Source: Arenibacter algicola
Lineage (GTDB): Bacteria > Bacteroidota > Bacteroidia > Flavobacteriales > Flavobacteriaceae
NCBI RefSeq assembly: GCF_018860365.1
Contig: NZ_JAHKPO010000014.1
Coordinates: 186,001 to 250,000 of the forward strand
Length of the DNA stretch: 64,000 bases
Direction: 5' to 3'
The position numbers and the translations under genes were made by a program. Numbering within the stretch: position 1 is the first letter of the stretch; every line of letters starts with the position of its first letter. A model generated the notes under the pieces. That model saw only the letters and a program-made list of their open reading frames with translations, was not told the DNA's origin and did not search any database. Shown here one piece after another: positions 27,789-40,500 of this stretch.

Positions 27789-28070
27789 ATGGATAAAAAA
27801 GAAGCTGTAACGACCTACATTGCTGCGCAGGAGTTGAGACGATTGTATAATGCCTACAGGGCAACAAGCAAGGCTAATATTTGGATAATGCGCAATATAA
27901 GGCATAACGTTATCCACAACACCTTTATGGAAGGGGACAAGAAAACTGATGCTTTCATACAATTGCAGCAAAAGGAAGCCTTGTCCATGGAAACGGATCT
28001 GGTTTTTAAAAAGCGGATATCTCAGCTTGAAAAACGTATTAAAGAACTCAAAAGTTTAGATTTCATATGA
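27789..28070 (+). CDS. Small helical/coiled-coil protein of the PLC/PLD operon
   Basis: This 93-residue protein is mostly alpha-helical. The C-terminal part (FKKRISQLEKRIKELKSLDF) looks like a short coiled coil. It is basic, in contrast to the strongly acidic protein made just before it, so the two could interact. The stop overlaps the PLD gene start by 4 bp (ATGA). No family is recognised. Confidence 0.65.
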   Translation: MDKKEAVTTYIAAQELRRLYNAYRATSKANIWIMRNIRHNVIHNTFMEGDKKTDAFIQLQQKEALSMETDLVFKKRISQLEKRIKELKSLDFI

Positions 28071-28576
28071 TACCTTTTACACAAACTGAAATAGCTCCCT
28101 TAGCCGATCGCGCATATTTTGACTTTGTGCTGGGGTCCATAGAAAGGGCAACCCATCATATTTGGGTCTCTTTATTTATCTATGATATAAGACCTTCGCG
28201 CGATATCGGAGGAAAGGTGTTGGCATTAACCACGGCACTTATAGATAAAAAACTACATGGACTGGATGTAAGGGTCCTGCTGGCTGGGCATTTAAATACG
28301 GCCGATATTGCAGCGGCAAATTTGGCTTCTGGATTATATCTTAAGGAATTTGGAGTTCCCCATCGCAGAAGTGTTCACGATAACACACAATTGGGTTCCC
28401 ACGCCAAATATGTCATTTGCGACGAGATGGCTATTGTGGGAAGCCAGAACTGGACCGATGACGGCTTCCGGTTAAATATAGAGGACGCCATAGTGTTGAA
28501 AGGGGATGCAGTATTTCTATTGGAGTCCGAATTTTTACGCCAATGGGAACTGGGTAAAGGGTTGCCTAAACCTTAA
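28067..28576 (+). CDS. Single-HKD phospholipase D/Nuc-like protein
   Basis: This 169-residue protein has one complete HKD motif: His112-x-Lys114-x4-Asp119 followed by GSQN (residues 125-128), within HAKYVICDEMAIVGSQNW. Proteins this short with one HKD normally act as homodimers, as in the Nuc endonuclease, and hydrolyse DNA or phospholipid. The N-terminal half (ATHHIWVSLFIYDIRP) fits the first PLD strand. There is no signal peptide. It overlaps the previous gene by 4 bp and is followed 11 bp later by a second, larger PLD-type protein, so a heterodimer is possible. Confidence 0.85.
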   Translation: MIPFTQTEIAPLADRAYFDFVLGSIERATHHIWVSLFIYDIRPSRDIGGKVLALTTALIDKKLHGLDVRVLLAGHLNTADIAAANLASGLYLKEFGVPHRRSVHDNTQLGSHAKYVICDEMAIVGSQNWTDDGFRLNIEDAIVLKGDAVFLLESEFLRQWELGKGLPKP

Positions 28577-28587
28577 AATGAAATTAA

Positions 28588-29862
28588 ATGGAACTAAAGA
28601 AAACAACTGTAAAACCATTGGTAGAAACTTGGAGTGCCTTGATGACCAAGGATCCATGGACAATGTCCCAGAAAGAAGTCCTGATAAATCGAATTATAGG
28701 AATTTCAAGGGCAGTTACCCAATACGTGGTCAAGGATGATGTTGTTTCCGATGAGAATGAACAGTCTTTTTTGTTATATAATGCAACGCAGGAAGTTCAC
28801 TATTGGTTGATGCGTATTTCGGATAACTATAGGAAATTGAGACTAAAAAAAAGAATGCATTATGGCAAAGAGTTCAATGTTACAAAATTGGAAATTCGAA
28901 GTGCTAGGATAGCACAGTTAGAGGCATTGCCCGGTATCGGTAATGAGCTGGCCTGGGAGATTGGTAAATTTGTAAGTCAAAGGCCAAAATTGACCTCGGT
29001 GGATGATCTTATCCAAATAAATGGCATTGGACCTTCCAAAGTAGCGCAGTTAAAGGAATTAACCTATATAGATTCCAGCGGAGTATATTTCTTATCGCCT
29101 TTACTTTCAGAGTTTGTTTCCAATCCAGGGATAGATTCGCTACTAAAATTAATGGATGTTTCAGAATTGGATTATTTCTATGGGGATAGAAGTAAATTTC
29201 TAAATCAAAACCAAAACGATACTACTGGTTTTGAACGCTTCAATGTCTTGTTGGAGATGGTTCAGGAACAGTCAACAAGACGATATTCAAAAGTCCAAGG
29301 AGTAAAGGCCAGTGCTATAACCGAATGGGCAAACCGTAGGAATGTCTGTGCACAGACCAAAGCCCAATTTAAACCAGGTCAGGGTTCGGTTTTATTACGG
29401 GAAGCTTACCTGCCTTTTGTAAAAAGTCAGATTGAAGCTTCCAATACGTCGATTTATCTTATGATGTTCCTAGGTACTCTATCTACGGGGAATCCTCAAC
29501 AATTAGGACCTCTAGAGTTGATAAAGGCCATGGAACTTGCTGCCGCCAATGGGATTGATGTACGGGTAATCCTAGATCAAGACGATGTTGGACAGCCTTA
29601 TAAGAGCTTGCTCATTAATAGTCCGCTAGTACAGCGGCTATTAACAACATCGGTAAAAGTAAAATTCGATAAGAAGGACACCTTATTGCATTCCAAAGTT
29701 TTGATAATTGATAAAAGTAAAGTTGTAATCGGAAGTCATAATTGGACCTTTAACAGTTTTTACAATACCAATGAAATTAGTGTCTACTTCGAGCAAAACG
29801 AAACTGCAGTGGGCTATAGTAAACGTTTTCTTGAGTTGTGGAATTCGCTTCCATCTTTGTAG
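28588..29862 (+). CDS. PLD-like protein with helix-hairpin-helix DNA-binding motifs
   Basis: This 424-residue protein has an N-terminal helical region, then two HhH motifs: LEALPGIGNELAWEIGKF near residue 112 and LIQINGIGPSKVAQLKEL near residue 144, of ComEA-type spacing. A C-terminal PLD domain follows with one HKD: His368-x-Lys370-x4-Asp375 and GSHNW (about 382-386), in LLHSKVLIIDKSKVVIGSHN. HhH motifs bind DNA backbones without sequence specificity, so the enzyme is more likely a nuclease than a lipase. There is no signal peptide. It closes the operon and is convergent with fadH. Confidence 0.83.
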   Translation: MELKKTTVKPLVETWSALMTKDPWTMSQKEVLINRIIGISRAVTQYVVKDDVVSDENEQSFLLYNATQEVHYWLMRISDNYRKLRLKKRMHYGKEFNVTKLEIRSARIAQLEALPGIGNELAWEIGKFVSQRPKLTSVDDLIQINGIGPSKVAQLKELTYIDSSGVYFLSPLLSEFVSNPGIDSLLKLMDVSELDYFYGDRSKFLNQNQNDTTGFERFNVLLEMVQEQSTRRYSKVQGVKASAITEWANRRNVCAQTKAQFKPGQGSVLLREAYLPFVKSQIEASNTSIYLMMFLGTLSTGNPQQLGPLELIKAMELAAANGIDVRVILDQDDVGQPYKSLLINSPLVQRLLTTSVKVKFDKKDTLLHSKVLIIDKSKVVIGSHNWTFNSFYNTNEISVYFEQNETAVGYSKRFLELWNSLPSL

Positions 29863-29960
29863 ATGGAATTTACAAGTATTGGGAATCTGTTGTATGGTCT
29901 CGGGTGCAGCCCTCCATTATAATACCGTTACCATGAATTTCCAAAACTAATAAAGTACTT

Positions 29961-32141
<2,181 letters not shown>

Positions 32142-32226
32142 TTATTGGGATTAAACCAAAATTGAAAACTTAGGTCAAAGGAGTATAAGTATACTTTAAA
32201 GTTTAACATTTTAAAATTTATGACCT

Positions 32227-32814
32227 ATGAAAACAAATAGCAAAACATATTTCGTCCTGTCCATATTACTTATAGGGTTTATGTACATGGGTACTGCCCA
32301 ATCGCGGACACGTACAACTACCACAACCAAAACAACTAGAACGGTAACCAAAAAGACACCAAATAGGGTGTCCAGTAAAAGAGTGGTTTATAGGACCCCT
32401 ACAAAGAAGGTTGTTTCTGTTAGAACAGTACCCAACAGAAAAGTAGTGAAGTACCAAGGGCAAAATTACTACTATTCCAACAACAGATTTTATACCTATT
32501 CCAGAGGCCGCTATATTGTAATTGCTCCCAAAATAGGTTTTAGAATAAATACCTTACCTGCCAATTATCGAAGAGTTCGTTTTAATAACCATATCTACTT
32601 TACGGTAAGCGGTACTTTCTATACCCAGATCGGAAATGAATATGAAGTTGTAGAACCGGAAATAGGGACAATTGTATATGAACTCCCGGACGATTATGAA
32701 AAAGTAACCATAGACGGGCAGAGCTATTACGAGTACGGCAATATTCTATATGAGAAAGTACAGGTAAATGGCACCAGAGCCTATGAAGTTGTTGGTATTA
32801 TAGATTTGGACTAG
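32227..32814 (+). CDS. DUF6515 family exported protein, copy 2
   Basis: This 195-residue paralogue of the protein at 18280 has a signal peptide ending in GTAQ (about residue 25) and a Thr-rich basic tract (TRTTTTTKTTRTV). The conserved Tyr-rich domain contains YYYSNNRFYTYSRGRYIVI, APKIGFRINTLPANYRRV and IGTIVYELPDDYEKV. The tail YEKVQVNGTRAYEVVG is almost identical in the two copies. The function is unknown; a cell-envelope role is likely. It has its own terminator at 32842. The start is the second of two close ATGs (32220 is out of frame). Confidence 0.8.
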   Translation: MKTNSKTYFVLSILLIGFMYMGTAQSRTRTTTTTKTTRTVTKKTPNRVSSKRVVYRTPTKKVVSVRTVPNRKVVKYQGQNYYYSNNRFYTYSRGRYIVIAPKIGFRINTLPANYRRVRFNNHIYFTVSGTFYTQIGNEYEVVEPEIGTIVYELPDDYEKVTIDGQSYYEYGNILYEKVQVNGTRAYEVVGIIDLD

Positions 32815-32841
32815 GTATTAAGTAACGGTCCCTTTATATTT

Positions 32842-32878
32842 AAAAAGCGTTTACCCTCCAAGGGTAAGCGCTTTTTTT
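32842..32878 (+). terminator. Rho-independent terminator after DUF6515 copy 2
   Basis: AAAAAGCGTTTACCC pairs with GGGTAAGCGCTTTTT around a 5-base loop (32842-32878). The stem is near perfect with one G-U pair, and a T-run follows. Confidence 0.88.
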
Positions 32879-33233
32879 GGTTTGTAAAAGGGGAGAAGAC
32901 ATACTTACTAATCCAATTAAATGCATAGAATATTAGCCTGCTTTTCGATAGGTCTTTGATCCTGAAGACAAAATTCCCAGGTCTTAAAAAGTATAATTCC
33001 TAAAGACGGATTGACCGAATAAACATATGTAATCAACCGTATACCTATACATTTTGATGTAGCAACTTTGTTGGCCTTTTTGGGATGTAACGGAAATGCC
33101 TATAAAATTTTATTTTAATTCTTTAAATGTTAAAAACCGAATAGGTTAAAATACCATAGGTATTCATCAAGAATAGTGGTACGACTTAGTTCACATACGT
33201 TTATTTTTATCGATTCTACAATATATATAAAAT
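32879..33233. other. Intergenic region upstream of the propeller/alpha-alpha protein gene
   Basis: This is about 355 AT-rich bases with no gene or repeat that I recognise. No canonical TTTG/TAnnTTTG promoter could be assigned. Confidence 0.4.
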
Positions 33234-35438
33234 ATGAAAAAATTATTCTTAGGTTTTTGTTTACTAGTAGGATTCGCCACCAAGGCACAAACGGTCACAG
33301 ATCAGTCGTTTCTTCAGGATAGTGCTGAAAAGTTCACTTTGGAAGAGGGGGAAGGGAATATAGACTTGCTTCTAATTGCCAGTGACCGCAATAAGGCCAT
33401 TAAAGTTCATAGCAGCCAAGGCCTGATGCTCCCACATGAAAAACAAATCCGGCAAGATTTACAATATAGACCATTGCTAGATATGAACATTGTAGCAATG
33501 AGCGAGTACCAAGGTCAATTTGTTTATTTAACGGACAAGGCAGTTTTAAGCAATGCTTGGGCCGGAAAGTTATACATCAACCATAACATAAAGGCTCCTA
33601 AGGCTATGGGCATGGGCCCTGATTTTTTGACCCTTATAGCGGGGGAAAACGATTTTGTTATTTTTAAGGACAACCAAGAAATTTGGAGGTCTTCCATCGA
33701 TAACCTAAAGCCGATATCCGCGCACTACGACTCTAATTCCGATCAATTTTTTCTTTTAACGGCAGAAGGACTGTACCAAGTGGATAGTAGTTCAAAAACA
33801 GCAAAAAAAGTGTTTGACGCCACTAATTTAACGGCCTTCACTTTCCATGAAGACAGCATTGTTTTGGGGACTACCAATGGGGTACAAATTTTGGATCGCA
33901 AAACATTTGCCCCAAATAAACTGGACCAAAAACTGCCTTGGACAGAAATTACAACTGTAAAAAATATTCGCGGAAGTCTATGGTTCGGTTCAACCAAAGG
34001 GGCTTTTAAACTACGTGAAGATGGTAAATACGATTATTACGCTTCAAAGCGATGGTTGGTAGACGATGAGGTAGTAGACTTGTCAGAAGGTCCTGACGGA
34101 AGTGTGTTGGTCCTCACTCAAAAAGGGATGAGTAAAATTAACTTCGTACCCATGACACTGGCGCAAAAAGCGGAGTATTTTCAAGAAATTCAGCGGTTAC
34201 GGCATATACGTTACGGTTTTACTTCCGATTTGGCCATGAGAACACCTGGAGACCTTTCTACTGGCTACTTTCACGATACCGATAATGATGGACTTTGGAC
34301 CTCTATGTACTTGGCAGGGGAGTTGTTTAGATATGCAGTAACCAAGTCAGAAGATGCCAAGCAAAACGCCTACGAAGCCTTTGAGGCCATGGAGCGGTTA
34401 ACGGCACTTCCCAATCTAAAAGGCTTTCCGGCAAGGTCTTTTGAAAGGGACGGCTATGAAGTTGGGCTACACGCCAATGGATTTTCCGAAGAGTGGAGAA
34501 AGCAATGGGAGAAAGAAAATGGAAGGATCTGGCAATTGTCAGACGATGAACTTTGGAGGTGGAAGTCCACCACAAGTAGCGATGAATCTTGCGGACATTT
34601 TTTCGTGTACGCACTTTTTGCTGAACTGGCACCGGATAAGGAATGGCGGGATAGGGCCATACATCAAATAAAAATTGAGATGGACCATATTATGGATAAC
34701 GATTGGTACTTAATGGATTGGAACGGAAAGCCGACCGCTTGGGGAAAATGGAATCCAAAATATGTAAATAGCTTCCCCACCAATGTAGGTGATCGCAGGC
34801 TGAATTCCACACTTATTCTATCTTTCCTGCAAACGGCCTATCATTTTACACAAGACAAAAAATATAAAAAAGGGGCCGAGAAGTTGATAAAAAAATATGG
34901 TTATGATGTGAATGCCAACAGACCGGCTACGGTCATCGGTTTTGTCGAAGGAGAGGATTTAAGTGATAAATGGAACCATTCCGATGATGAGATGTATTTC
35001 TTGACCATTCCCGGATTTGTTAATTATTCCTTTTCCGAAGAACAAAAAGAAGCCCATTTTAATACGGTAAAAAGCCATTGGGAAGTAGAGCGCTCCGAAA
35101 AAAATCCCCTATGGAATTATCTTTTTGCACTTTCTGGTGGAAAAAATATAGATAGTGAAGAATCTGCCTGGTGGTTACGCGAGTTTCCAATGGACTTGAT
35201 CGATTGGAAAATAGACAATGACCACAGAAAGGACCTGACGAAAATAGCCCCTAATTTCCGAAGCCAGACCTATACCGAGGTGTTGCCCGGTGACGAGAGG
35301 ACCCTCCATTTGCACAATGGAGCGTATAGGAACAATGGCGGAAGTGATGGTAAACGGGAATATGCCCCCTATATCTATTTGTTGCCCTATTGGGCCGGTA
35401 GATATGTGGATGCCATTAGTGCCCCGCAGGCGGAATAA
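33234..35438 (+). CDS. Secreted two-domain protein: beta-propeller plus alpha/alpha-barrel
   Basis: This 734-residue protein has a signal peptide (residues 1-18, FATKAQ). Residues about 20-300 have repeated short WD/two-component-propeller-like strands (LRGSLWFGSTKGAFKLREDG, TNGVQILDRKTF, VLTQKGMSKINF). Residues about 320-734 are helical with six-hairpin features (MRTPGDLSTGYFHDTDNDGLWTSM, ERDGYEVGLHANG, LILSFLQTAYHFTQD). The C-terminal part resembles alpha/alpha-toroid hydrolases or lyases, but I see no signature that fixes the activity. It is probably a periplasmic or surface carbohydrate- or steroid-processing protein. Confidence 0.65.
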   Translation: MKKLFLGFCLLVGFATKAQTVTDQSFLQDSAEKFTLEEGEGNIDLLLIASDRNKAIKVHSSQGLMLPHEKQIRQDLQYRPLLDMNIVAMSEYQGQFVYLTDKAVLSNAWAGKLYINHNIKAPKAMGMGPDFLTLIAGENDFVIFKDNQEIWRSSIDNLKPISAHYDSNSDQFFLLTAEGLYQVDSSSKTAKKVFDATNLTAFTFHEDSIVLGTTNGVQILDRKTFAPNKLDQKLPWTEITTVKNIRGSLWFGSTKGAFKLREDGKYDYYASKRWLVDDEVVDLSEGPDGSVLVLTQKGMSKINFVPMTLAQKAEYFQEIQRLRHIRYGFTSDLAMRTPGDLSTGYFHDTDNDGLWTSMYLAGELFRYAVTKSEDAKQNAYEAFEAMERLTALPNLKGFPARSFERDGYEVGLHANGFSEEWRKQWEKENGRIWQLSDDELWRWKSTTSSDESCGHFFVYALFAELAPDKEWRDRAIHQIKIEMDHIMDNDWYLMDWNGKPTAWGKWNPKYVNSFPTNVGDRRLNSTLILSFLQTAYHFTQDKKYKKGAEKLIKKYGYDVNANRPATVIGFVEGEDLSDKWNHSDDEMYFLTIPGFVNYSFSEEQKEAHFNTVKSHWEVERSEKNPLWNYLFALSGGKNIDSEESAWWLREFPMDLIDWKIDNDHRKDLTKIAPNFRSQTYTEVLPGDERTLHLHNGAYRNNGGSDGKREYAPYIYLLPYWAGRYVDAISAPQAE

Positions 35439-35454
35439 GGTTATATTGCGATAT

Positions 35455-35488
35455 AAAAAAGGGAAGTCCGTTGGGCTTCCCTTTTTTT
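35455..35488 (+). terminator. Rho-independent terminator
   Basis: AAAAAAGGGAAG pairs with CTTCCCTTTTTTT around a short loop (GTCCGTTGGG region). It lies just after the propeller protein gene. Confidence 0.85.
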
Positions 35489-35796
35489 GTATAAGATGAT
35501 GGTTATAAAGACCTACGGGTGTTTAATTGGTTCCAAATACTCTTTGGTCAACGCAATCGAGGGTCTTTGCGAGCTTGGTTATACCTTTTAAAACAAATAC
35601 CTCTGATCTATTCCACCATAAAGGTGGTAATATTTCGCTGATAAAAACAATCCACTTAATGAAGATTCGGTAGCATTCACAGAAAATCCCAATTCTCATT
35701 TAAACTTTAAGTATAGTGTGGTATCTAATGTTCAACAACAACTAAGAACTAGTTGTGCTTTCAAAAACAATGATAATACCTAAAAATCAGTAAGAA
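35489..35796. other. Intergenic region upstream of arylsulfotransferase gene
   Basis: There is no gene. A 7-bp inverted repeat ACAACTA-AGAAC-TAGTTGT (35738-35756) lies about 40 bp before the ATG and could be an operator. Confidence 0.4.
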
Positions 35797-37068
35797 ATGA
35801 GAACATCAAGATTTAAAATGGGGTTTGTCCCACTTTGTATTGTAGCATTTACCCTAACCGCTTGCAGCAGTGATGATACGGAAGCTATAAATCTGACAGA
35901 GGAAACTAGTGGTACCGAGACCACAGAAGACGACAGCAGTGGTATTGATTTGGATTCATACATTTTGGCTGTGGCTCCGGATGAAGGTGTATTTTTAATA
36001 GACCACGATGGGGATACCCTGTTCGAATGGGATATGGATGGAGATAATTTGGGCAACGATGCAAAATTATATAGCGACGGTAGTTTGGTGACTACCATAA
36101 AGGTCAATAATCCCTCTATTAATTTTGGTGGCTATGGCGGTCAATTTAGAAAGATCAATGCAGACCAGACTACAGAGTGGGAGGTAAGCTATTCCGGTGC
36201 CAGCTATATTGCGCACCATGACGTTAACTACCTATCTAATGGAAACATAATTTTTCCGGTCTGGGAAGAAATAAGTTCAAATGAAGCTATTGAAATGGGA
36301 TTTTCCGGCAATTTTGATATCTATCCCGATGCTATAATAGAAATGAATCCCCTTACCCAAGAGGTTGTATGGGAATGGCATACCACGGATCATATCGTAC
36401 AGGATTACGATAGCAGCAAAGCAAACTATGGCGTAGTGGCCGATAATCCCAATAAAATAGATATCAATTACAACAACGACCAGACCGATGGGGATATCAC
36501 CCATGTAAATGGTATTACCTTGGATGAAACTAATGATCTAATTTATATTACGGTAAATTTCTATAGTGAAGTATGGGTTATAGATCACAGCACCACTATC
36601 CAGGAAGCGGCGACAAGCTCGGGTGGCAATTACGGCCTGGGCGGCGATTTGGTCTATCGCTTTGGAAACCCATTGGCCTATGATAACGTGGGGGAAGTAA
36701 CATTGAACAGGGTACATTACCCCAATCTTTTTGATGGAAATAAGATGTTGGTATTTGCCAATAATAAGTACGATGGGCAATCTGCGGTAGTCGAGTATGA
36801 ATTAAATCCACCTTACCAATTGGTTGCGGGTCAAAATAATGAGCCAACGGTAAGCTGGGAATTTACAGATTCCGCTTTGTACAGCAATGGTTTAGGCAGT
36901 GGTGTCCGTATGAGCAACGGTAATACCCTGATTTCTGAAGGAACAGGAACTCTCTGGGAGGTGAGTGATAGCGGTGAGGTGCTTTGGCAAAACAACGATT
37001 ATAACAGGCCGTGGAGAGCTTATGCTTTCTCTGTGGATGACCCGGCAATAAAGGCATTGGGCCTTTAA
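35797..37068 (+). CDS. Arylsulfotransferase (ASST)-like lipoprotein
   Basis: This 423-residue exported protein has a lipobox TLTAC (Cys about residue 24). It has the six-bladed-propeller ASST features: a repeated 'D..G..LFEWDMDGDNLGNDAKL' opening, IAHHDVNYLSNGNII with the His-His pair, QEVVWEWHTTDH, DITHVNGITLD, and GSGVRMSNGNTLISEGTGTL near the end. ASSTs transfer sulfate between phenolic compounds through a sulfo-His intermediate in the periplasm; the central His residues are present. Marine flavobacteria encode several such proteins, and the acceptor here is unknown. It is monocistronic. Confidence 0.85.
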   Translation: MRTSRFKMGFVPLCIVAFTLTACSSDDTEAINLTEETSGTETTEDDSSGIDLDSYILAVAPDEGVFLIDHDGDTLFEWDMDGDNLGNDAKLYSDGSLVTTIKVNNPSINFGGYGGQFRKINADQTTEWEVSYSGASYIAHHDVNYLSNGNIIFPVWEEISSNEAIEMGFSGNFDIYPDAIIEMNPLTQEVVWEWHTTDHIVQDYDSSKANYGVVADNPNKIDINYNNDQTDGDITHVNGITLDETNDLIYITVNFYSEVWVIDHSTTIQEAATSSGGNYGLGGDLVYRFGNPLAYDNVGEVTLNRVHYPNLFDGNKMLVFANNKYDGQSAVVEYELNPPYQLVAGQNNEPTVSWEFTDSALYSNGLGSGVRMSNGNTLISEGTGTLWEVSDSGEVLWQNNDYNRPWRAYAFSVDDPAIKALGL

Positions 37069-37564
37069 ATATGAACAAATAGTTTTTGATTTGGTTGATG
37101 TTTGTAAATGCTCTGGCTGCAAGGTTGGAGCTTTTATTTTTTAAAGTTAACAAAAAATATCTCCCAAGGAGAAGTTTAATTCCCATTAAAAAATAAATTA
37201 AAAGGCTATTTATAAATGGCATTGGAACCTGCTGAACCTGTTTTTTGTAAAGTAATTGGTTAAGGGTAGGGGTGCAGAGTGGCATTAGCAGCTAAAAGCT
37301 AATGACAGCCAATGTCTAAACCTTATTGTTGCTTGCATTATTTTTTAGCAAAATTTATAAATGATTCAACTCTTCATTTTTGTAAATAATACAAAATTCC
37401 CTACCATTTGTACAAATTATCTTACAAGAATGTAATTTGTTAGGTATATTAAGAGCGATTTATAATAAGGGTAATTGAGATGTAATGCACCTTATTTCAT
37501 CAAAAACCCTTTGGCAGCTCCCTCCAAGTCAAGATATCATAAAATAAAGTTAATCTACTACAAC
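37069..37564. other. Intergenic region upstream of the giant zincin protein
   Basis: This is 496 bases, AT-rich. A minus-strand frame at 36863-37285 runs through the end of the ASST gene and has no motif; I reject it. No confident promoter was found. In-frame codons from 37475 to 37562 lack any conserved pattern, so the gene start is set at 37565. Confidence 0.4.
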
Positions 37565-40500
37565 ATGGAAAGAGTAAGTGCCAATGGAAAACTTGTGCCA
37601 TTAGATGGCTCCGCCGTAACCGATCAGTACACAGGCCACTTCTTAAAAGTGAGCTATACCCAACAGATTTCCGGTCATGCTATTTTTAGCAAGGACCGTG
37701 CAGATGTAGAACCCGATGGACGTTTCAGATTATATGTGCCAAAGAAAGAATTGCTGGCAAACGATCTGATAACCATAGAGGTGTACGCCCCAGATGGGGA
37801 ACTTTTAGGAAGGCAGGGGTATACCCATGGTGCCCTAAAAACTGCAGAAATACCCATTGGTGCAGATGACGATAGTCAGACATTGGATATCAAGGTAAAC
37901 CCCAAAGAAATCACTTTTAATCAGTCATCCCCTGCGGAACAGGCTTCGAAAAAATTGAGTGGTCGTGTCATTGATATTTCAGGAGATTCTAAAACTTCTG
38001 GGCTACAAGTATTGGTTATGGTCAGCAATGAAGCTGCCGCCACGTTCGATGTGGCCAAGTTTGAGGCCATCTTTACGGCAACTACGGATACCAAAGGCTA
38101 TTTTTATGGACAAGTAATTAACAAAAGTGTTCAACAGGCATTTGGTGTAATCGCTGGTAACGAGGGTCATCCTATTAGTATTCCATTAGATAACAATAAG
38201 TTACCCAAGAATATTATACTAGTTGCAGATCTGTCCAGTTTATCGGATGAAGATGGCTGCGGTTGTGGCGAGAAAGTTCCAGTGCTTCCCGATGGAGATG
38301 ATTTGGTAAACTCGAATGCGTTCTCACAGGATATTGGAGGCAAATGTGTAGACTTTACCATTCCAAATAGAACCCTTGAAGAGTTCAGCTTCTATCATAC
38401 AGTGCGTACCACCGAACCTGAAATTCGAGGACTTACCATAAATTCGAAACAATCGAGAAACATCAAAAATGAGTTACTAGACATCTCCGACCATGCCTTT
38501 AAGCTTATTGGTCGACTCAATAACTCTTTTATCTCACTCTCAATGGTACCATATACCATTGAAGAGGATACTGCGGTGGAAAAACGCCAGGGGTCCGACA
38601 TCAGTTTTGAGGACGGTAACACCAAGGAAACCGTCACAGCATTTCCCAATTATCTATTAAAAATTGACACTGGGATTAAATCAAAATTTTCAATAAAGAC
38701 CAATGATCTAATTGCCGCTACTAATAAGTTAAGACCATTTGATATTGTTAAACTGGCTTCTGAACAGCTAAAGAAAAAGAAAAAATTATCTGACTTACAT
38801 CAAAAATTGGCTGCGGCATACTGTGGTAAAACAGGGGTACAAGCAGCTAAAAGCTATTGTGAGGAACTAGCCGCAAAAGGCAGTCTTGATAGGGAGGAAC
38901 TTAGAACTACACTCGGACATGTAGAGCAAATAAAATCGCAATTGAATTTGGCGGCCAATGTGAACAAGCTGTATATCAGTGCTATTCTTGAGCTCGACAA
39001 ACTTATTGAGGGTAATTCCGTGGATAAAAAATTACTGACCTCAGCCATGAAAAAGGTCGAAGCCCTTATTCAGGGCATTGATAGTGCTGATTTGAACGGG
39101 CAACTTAAGGAAAATATGTTGGGCTATTTGCGTCGGATAATCGTTGAACTTGCTAGGGCCGAAGACGGATCAAATCTTGGATTTGAACCTTGTACACCTG
39201 CCAGCAAACCCGATACTATGGGTATTTTATGCCTTATTCAAAAGTTCAATGACCTTAAGGAGACCTTAAAAAACAAGTCCATTTTTACCTTGGCAGAGAT
39301 ATTGGAAATACGTGCGTACTATACCATATTTTTGCACAGTATTTCTACCTTCCTTGATTTATTGGATGAGTTTCATACTTTTTATACCTCTAATTTAAGT
39401 TTTGCCACCGAACTTGACGATGACTATTTCTTTGAAAATTATGATGAAATAAAAAGCACCCTTACCACTTTACGACGACAAATCTATAGTGCCATTAGGA
39501 GGGTTGAAGAGCTTGAAAGGGCCTATATACAGAATCATCCCGGTAGGGTAGATTTGACCGTGGAGAATAGTATAGATTGGGATGAGACCCCAACCATATA
39601 TGAAAATACAACCATTGCCCATGGCCATATCCTACATTTTAAACAAAAATGGAAAGCAGCGGGTTACTCCCTAGGAGATTTATTGTACAGTCTTCCTTTG
39701 GCCCCCTGTCAAGAAAAGCAGATAGCGATTGTTGATTGGGATAGAACGGAAGTGGGATCTAGAACTGAGGCACAAATTGTCTCAGAAGAGCTAGAGGCGC
39801 AAATATCAAGGGATAGGGATATTACAGAGATAATGAGCTCATCGTTTGGAGAATCCATTACCGCATCTTCAACAAATAAAACTAAATCAACAAGTGCAGG
39901 GATTGGCGGCGGAGTGGGCGGTTTTGTCAGCGGTGTGGTCTTCGGGGTTGCCGGTGGCATTTCACACTCAGGAGCCTCCTCAAAATCGACCGCAAACCAA
40001 AATTCGTCACGAAACCTTTCGGCCAATACCCTAAATAGCCTTCAGGACAACACTTCCCAGTCAGCATCAAGTCTTAGAAGCCAGCGTAGCACTGTGATAC
40101 AGACGGTGGGCCAAAATGAATCCGTAAATGTTCAGACAGAGGTAATCAAAAATAATAATCACTGCCATGCCGTCACTGTTGAGTATTTTGAAGTATTAAA
40201 GCACTATGCGATAGAGCAGGAATTGGTAGATGTGCAAGAATGTCTTTTTGTACCTATGCCCTTAGGTCATTTCGATTTCAAAAAAGTCCTTCGGTGGAAA
40301 AATACCCTGAGTAGGGCAGTATATGGCAGAAAATTGCGACTCGGGTTTGAAGCTATTGAACGTATAGAATCAAATTATGCCGACTCGGATTTGCCCATTG
40401 GAAGCTATGCAGATGAAATGATTCAAGAATTTACAGGGCATTTCACCATCTCGTTTGAATTGGAGCGACCTTTTATTAAAGAAATCGACGAGGCCACCAA

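Noticed and set aside
24007-29862. Prophage lysis or tail module
   Set aside because: No capsid, tail, portal, terminase or integrase genes are present, and the flanking genes are ordinary chromosomal ones.
36863-37285. 140-codon minus-strand ORF
   Set aside because: It overlaps the end of the arylsulfotransferase gene, has no motif or signal peptide, and its composition looks like an antisense shadow.
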